From the NCBI GenBank assembly GCA_002748225.1, contig PDRU01000088.1:1-7241 (forward strand): 7,241 nucleotides of DNA, written 5' to 3'. Below the pieces are notes generated by a model. It did not search any database. It was not told the origin of the DNA and saw only the letters and a list, made by a program, of their open reading frames with translations. Below, one piece after another: positions 5,501 to 7,241 of this stretch. This stretch comes from Spirochaetales bacterium (GTDB lineage: Bacteria > Spirochaetota > Spirochaetia > DSM-2461). How positions within the stretch are numbered: position 1 is the stretch's first letter; each line of letters starts with the position of its first letter. The position numbers and the translations under genes are program-made.

Positions 5501-7241
5501 GCCGTCAGCAGCAACATACTCATAATCCCAGGGCGGTTTTCCGTTGCGGTCAATAATTCCTTTGCTCAGACGGCCTCCGGCCGCAAAGCCCCGGCCGGTT
5601 ATACGCAGGAAAACACGGCCTATATCATCTTGCCGGGCGCTTACATTGGTAATGAATGTTACGGGAATGTAGCGGCGGGTAAAAAGCAGTTCCGTATTCG
5701 GCAGTCCCCGGTTTCCGGCCTGGTCAACAGCGGCTATTGTGAAAGCCCAGACACCGTTGTCCAGATTAACCCAGGAATGACTGCGCAGGGATGTTTCGGT
5801 TGTATCTGTAAGGGGAAGCGTACCTACCTGCTCCAAATTCAGTTTTTCAGGAGAGTTCCCAAGGTAATCCATACGCCAGATGTAGTAAGAGGCCTCCTCC
5901 TTTCCCGCGTCATCCCACTCCAGGCTGAATGAATTGGAGGTTAGATAACCAAAAGGATCAACGGCCGGCAGACGGACAAGCGGCGGCGGCATGGGTGTAA
6001 GATCCAGAATATAGGAAAGCCGGAGAGGCTCGGACCAGTTACCGGCCTGATCCTGAACAATAAGGCTGAAATACCAGGCGCCTTCCTCTTCGGAAGGGTT
6101 CTCAATGGTATAAACAACCCGTCCCATACGGTATTTCTGCGCCTCAGGCTCCCGGGAAGGTACACTCTCCGAATTACGCGACCATAACCAGGAATACGAA
6201 ATAATATCCGATGAATCTTCCGGAGGCTGCCAGTCCACAACCAGTGTCCGTATGTTTCCCGTACGCCCCAGAGAAAAATTGGCTTTGCGCAGACGGGGAA
6301 CATCTACAAAAATATCCGGCCGGAGATACACTGTCCGTGAGCGGCCGCCGGCTGAATCTTCCCACATAATGCAGGGCCTTTTTTCCGGAGAAATCCACAC
6401 ATAGGGAAATATGGCCGAATTCCGGTCTGCTCCCGGCGTTGCGGCGGAGAGGGAGCGGGCCTGAACCCTGTAATTGTAGGGAGCCGCCCGGCGGCCCAGA
6501 CGTATTCCCGAGTCGTCAAACCAGAGAATCCAGGTTTGATCTTCCACGGAAAAAACATGGGGAAAGACGCTCCTGGAACGGTCTTCCACCACATTTTCCA
6601 CCAGAGTTTCCTTCGGACGGCCGGAACTGTCCAGCGGAATAAGAGAAATGTTGGACACCAGCTGAAAATGCCTGCGTTCCCAGGTAAGCAGAATATCACC
6701 CTGGGCCGAGAGGCCCAGAGACGGACGCTGATTGTTCCAGGACAAAGGGTCTTTTTCATTATTATCTGATCCGGCCTGTGTATCTGCCCGGACAGGAGTA
6801 AGCAGTTCGGTTACGGGAACTGCCGGCTGCCAGCGGCCTCCCTCATCTCTTATTTTCAGGTAAATCTGGTAGGTCCGTCCGTAACGGCCCTGGCGCAGAG
6901 ACTGAAAAGCCACATAATCGCGTCCTTTATACGCCAGATGGTAAGGAAGAAAGTTCTGCTCCAGCAGCGGCAGATTCCCGTATTTCTCCGTGCTGCCGGT
7001 GTCCTGGTCCGGACTGATAAACAGCTCCGGTTTACTCCAGTTACGGCCGTTTCGGGATGTCGAAAGAAAAATTGTCAGTATGGAACGGTTTTCGGCTTCA
7101 GCCAGCACCGCGCGGCGGGTGAGAAACAGAAGGAGCTGACCGTCTGCCGCCTTAGACAGCCGGGGGGCAACTGTTGTATCAGCGGCAGTTGAACCGGACT
7201 TCAGCAGTGCTGTCCGGCGGTATGTCCCGGAAGAATCGGCA
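2552..7241 (-). CDS. Giant membrane sensor protein: beta-propeller, Ig/Fn3-like, IPT-like, Cache-like, HAMP, PP2C/SpoIIE phosphatase (5' end missing)
   Basis: The frame runs open to the right edge; 1562 residues are visible, numbered here from base 7240. An internal GTG at 7108 is not a credible start because the propeller sequence continues upstream. In order: a sialidase/BNR-like beta-propeller (about 1-308, with SRNGRNWSKPELF resembling an Asp-box); two Ig/Fn3-like domains (314-414 and 415-524), each carrying DQAGN; an IPT-like domain (525-626); TM1 (653-676); a basic cytoplasmic linker; TM2 (723-746); an extracytoplasmic domain, perhaps Cache-like with a helical insert (747-1056); TM3 (1058-1082); HAMP (1083-1136, SRPI and DEIG); the linker EIQKTFLP typical of RsbU-type proteins; and a PP2C/SpoIIE domain (about 1181-1562). 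Metal-binding motifs are VSGDFFGY, LDISGHGV, LYTDGIEEA and DDDLTL. The family dephosphorylates Ser/Thr-phosphorylated STAS proteins in partner switching; no such partner is encoded here. Two oddities are a long insert before the last motif and Asp in place of the usual His in HAGDN. It is the first visible gene of a three-gene operon. Confidence 0.9.
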   Translation of the reverse strand, partial: ADSSGTYRRTALLKSGSTAADTTVAPRLSKAADGQLLLFLTRRAVLAEAENRSILTIFLSTSRNGRNWSKPELFISPDQDTGSTEKYGNLPLLEQNFLPYHLAYKGRDYVAFQSLRQGRYGRTYQIYLKIRDEGGRWQPAVPVTELLTPVRADTQAGSDNNEKDPLSWNNQRPSLGLSAQGDILLTWERRHFQLVSNISLIPLDSSGRPKETLVENVVEDRSRSVFPHVFSVEDQTWILWFDDSGIRLGRRAAPYNYRVQARSLSAATPGADRNSAIFPYVWISPEKRPCIMWEDSAGGRSRTVYLRPDIFVDVPRLRKANFSLGRTGNIRTLVVDWQPPEDSSDIISYSWLWSRNSESVPSREPEAQKYRMGRVVYTIENPSEEEGAWYFSLIVQDQAGNWSEPLRLSYILDLTPMPPPLVRLPAVDPFGYLTSNSFSLEWDDAGKEEASYYIWRMDYLGNSPEKLNLEQVGTLPLTDTTETSLRSHSWVNLDNGVWAFTIAAVDQAGNRGLPNTELLFTRRYIPVTFITNVSARQDDIGRVFLRITGRGFAAGGRLSKGIIDRNGKPPWDYEYVAADGRLKVLSDRAAEITGIEDMEKGVYRIGVVHPRRGTVFWNRKMKLDATGTIKFGPFGLYAYESLWKPAAESLGLSGNTLLTAMLGLLGGMAVLIALVRLSMILRESRNLEKHARAILARESMSAAARREAALMLRRKGMRLRTKFLMWLTLLIFITILLVAVFLGLRWVRMELSSLAENMESESRLLVETIASSAINSISAADRGTLLLLPDRVDALPDALWTTVTGPRGEIVNGTLRATSDGFDYIWASNDPDILNKIRMPLKLSSEVYSRVMREAGEKEKEIFESLYTVNTDGSAVYIPVNRTLPDAQEKLALTAALLRRVNILPAEAGIGKWETEDAITSAVRVMREEVEQDVQDAGISRMIAELTVLEAQRSEAAARAIRTLNFDDPEFVEAREAVAAQKKEIQTLLLEESNTRFSSYPEFNAEQLRPGGPDYFIFYKPLLYQEGNQDSGFFKGTVRVAVSVAGIRSTMYLIQRRIIITTSWVSVVALAIGVGAALLISSLISRPIMKLGAKVQEIQDEKDKEELRDFDTGIRSSDEIGLLSDNINNMVKGLVQAAREQKELLAGQEIQKTFLPMLDVEKNKKGDDVRLSTGGDSNAFFRLFGYYEGADAVSGDFFGYRKLDEDHRVLMKLDISGHGVTASMIMVQAASLFVDYFRQVENRVKAGGRLEFDLQHFTFGLNDLMIEVNFRGRFAAFNLSVINVRTGDYQMIHAGDNLVNIYDPEFGKVRQVELPEAPAAGTFDSSMIEMQNEMRGLEMYKPVNGRLKKGEILFLYTDGIEEAHHLLRNENFEEVRYSYFSDDMKQKDQEFVDAGYKTIMDVAKEQERGENAASGQTETLPDNADDSKDPRWEEFDTVRIKDVIEAVMHRREYVLKRRLDLTIGKPLHFDFTSLESGAQNAVMALAAVEKVFRLVPDPKAGSHARTRVDRKIDDFLKKYFREYHEFFNYPVQEESDIDYIYFSHLLDDPQDDDLTLWAFEKL

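Noticed and set aside
5414..5932. Open frame of 172 codons on the + strand
   Set aside because: It is antisense to the Ig/Fn3-like and IPT-like domains and has no recognisable features of its own.
5941..6759. Two - strand open frames (5941-6303 and 6304-6759) in another frame of the large gene
   Set aside because: They overlap the continuous sensor-phosphatase frame, which shows propeller and Ig-like patterns through this region. No frameshift is needed to explain the sequence.
7106..7108. GTG as the start of the large - strand gene
   Set aside because: The frame stays open to the window edge and the sequence upstream (TVAPRLSKAADGQLLLFLTR) fits a further propeller strand. No Shine-Dalgarno site is seen, and there is no signal peptide after the GTG although the region must be exported.

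Overview
This window is a gene-dense piece of a diderm bacterial chromosome with about 53-55% GC and no RNA gene, mobile element or CRISPR array that I could see. The best guess for the host is a spirochaete of the Treponema type. That rests on style: a PEGA-like/Ig-like/beta-barrel envelope protein, a very large membrane-bound HAMP-SpoIIE phosphatase, and small hypothetical proteins packed behind it. It is an inference, not an identification.

Layout. Four genes fill the window and both ends are cut. On the + strand, bases 1-1254 hold the 3' part of an envelope protein: a PEGA-like module, a FlgD-type Ig-like module and a C-terminal outer-membrane beta-barrel-like region. Everything else is on the - strand and reads as one operon from right to left. 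First is a giant sensor phosphatase (7241 to 2552, 5' end outside the window). After a 20-base gap comes a 325-residue protein starting at TTG behind a strong ribosome binding site (2531 to 1554). Overlapping it by four bases (GTGA) is a 100-residue double zinc-ribbon protein with a C-terminal membrane anchor (1557 to 1255). The + and - strand genes converge, and their stop codons touch with no base between them, at the centre of a perfect 12-base palindrome.

How the genes may work together. The large protein carries a beta-propeller, two Ig/Fn3-like domains and an IPT-like domain outside the membrane, then a first membrane segment, a short basic cytoplasmic linker, a second membrane segment, a second extracytoplasmic (Cache-like) domain, a third membrane segment, HAMP and a PP2C/SpoIIE phosphatase with its metal-binding aspartates in place. 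Such phosphatases usually dephosphorylate a STAS-domain anti-anti-sigma factor and so release a partner switch. No STAS protein, anti-sigma kinase or sigma factor is in this window, so the target must be encoded elsewhere. The two downstream proteins have no established function. The 325-residue one resembles, by pattern, uncharacterised proteins with an SH3-like module and a restriction-endonuclease-like fold, but without an obvious catalytic lysine.

Most notable are the double-sensor architecture, a long family-atypical insert inside the phosphatase domain, the possibly inactivated nuclease-like fold encoded behind it, and the gapless convergent gene junction.
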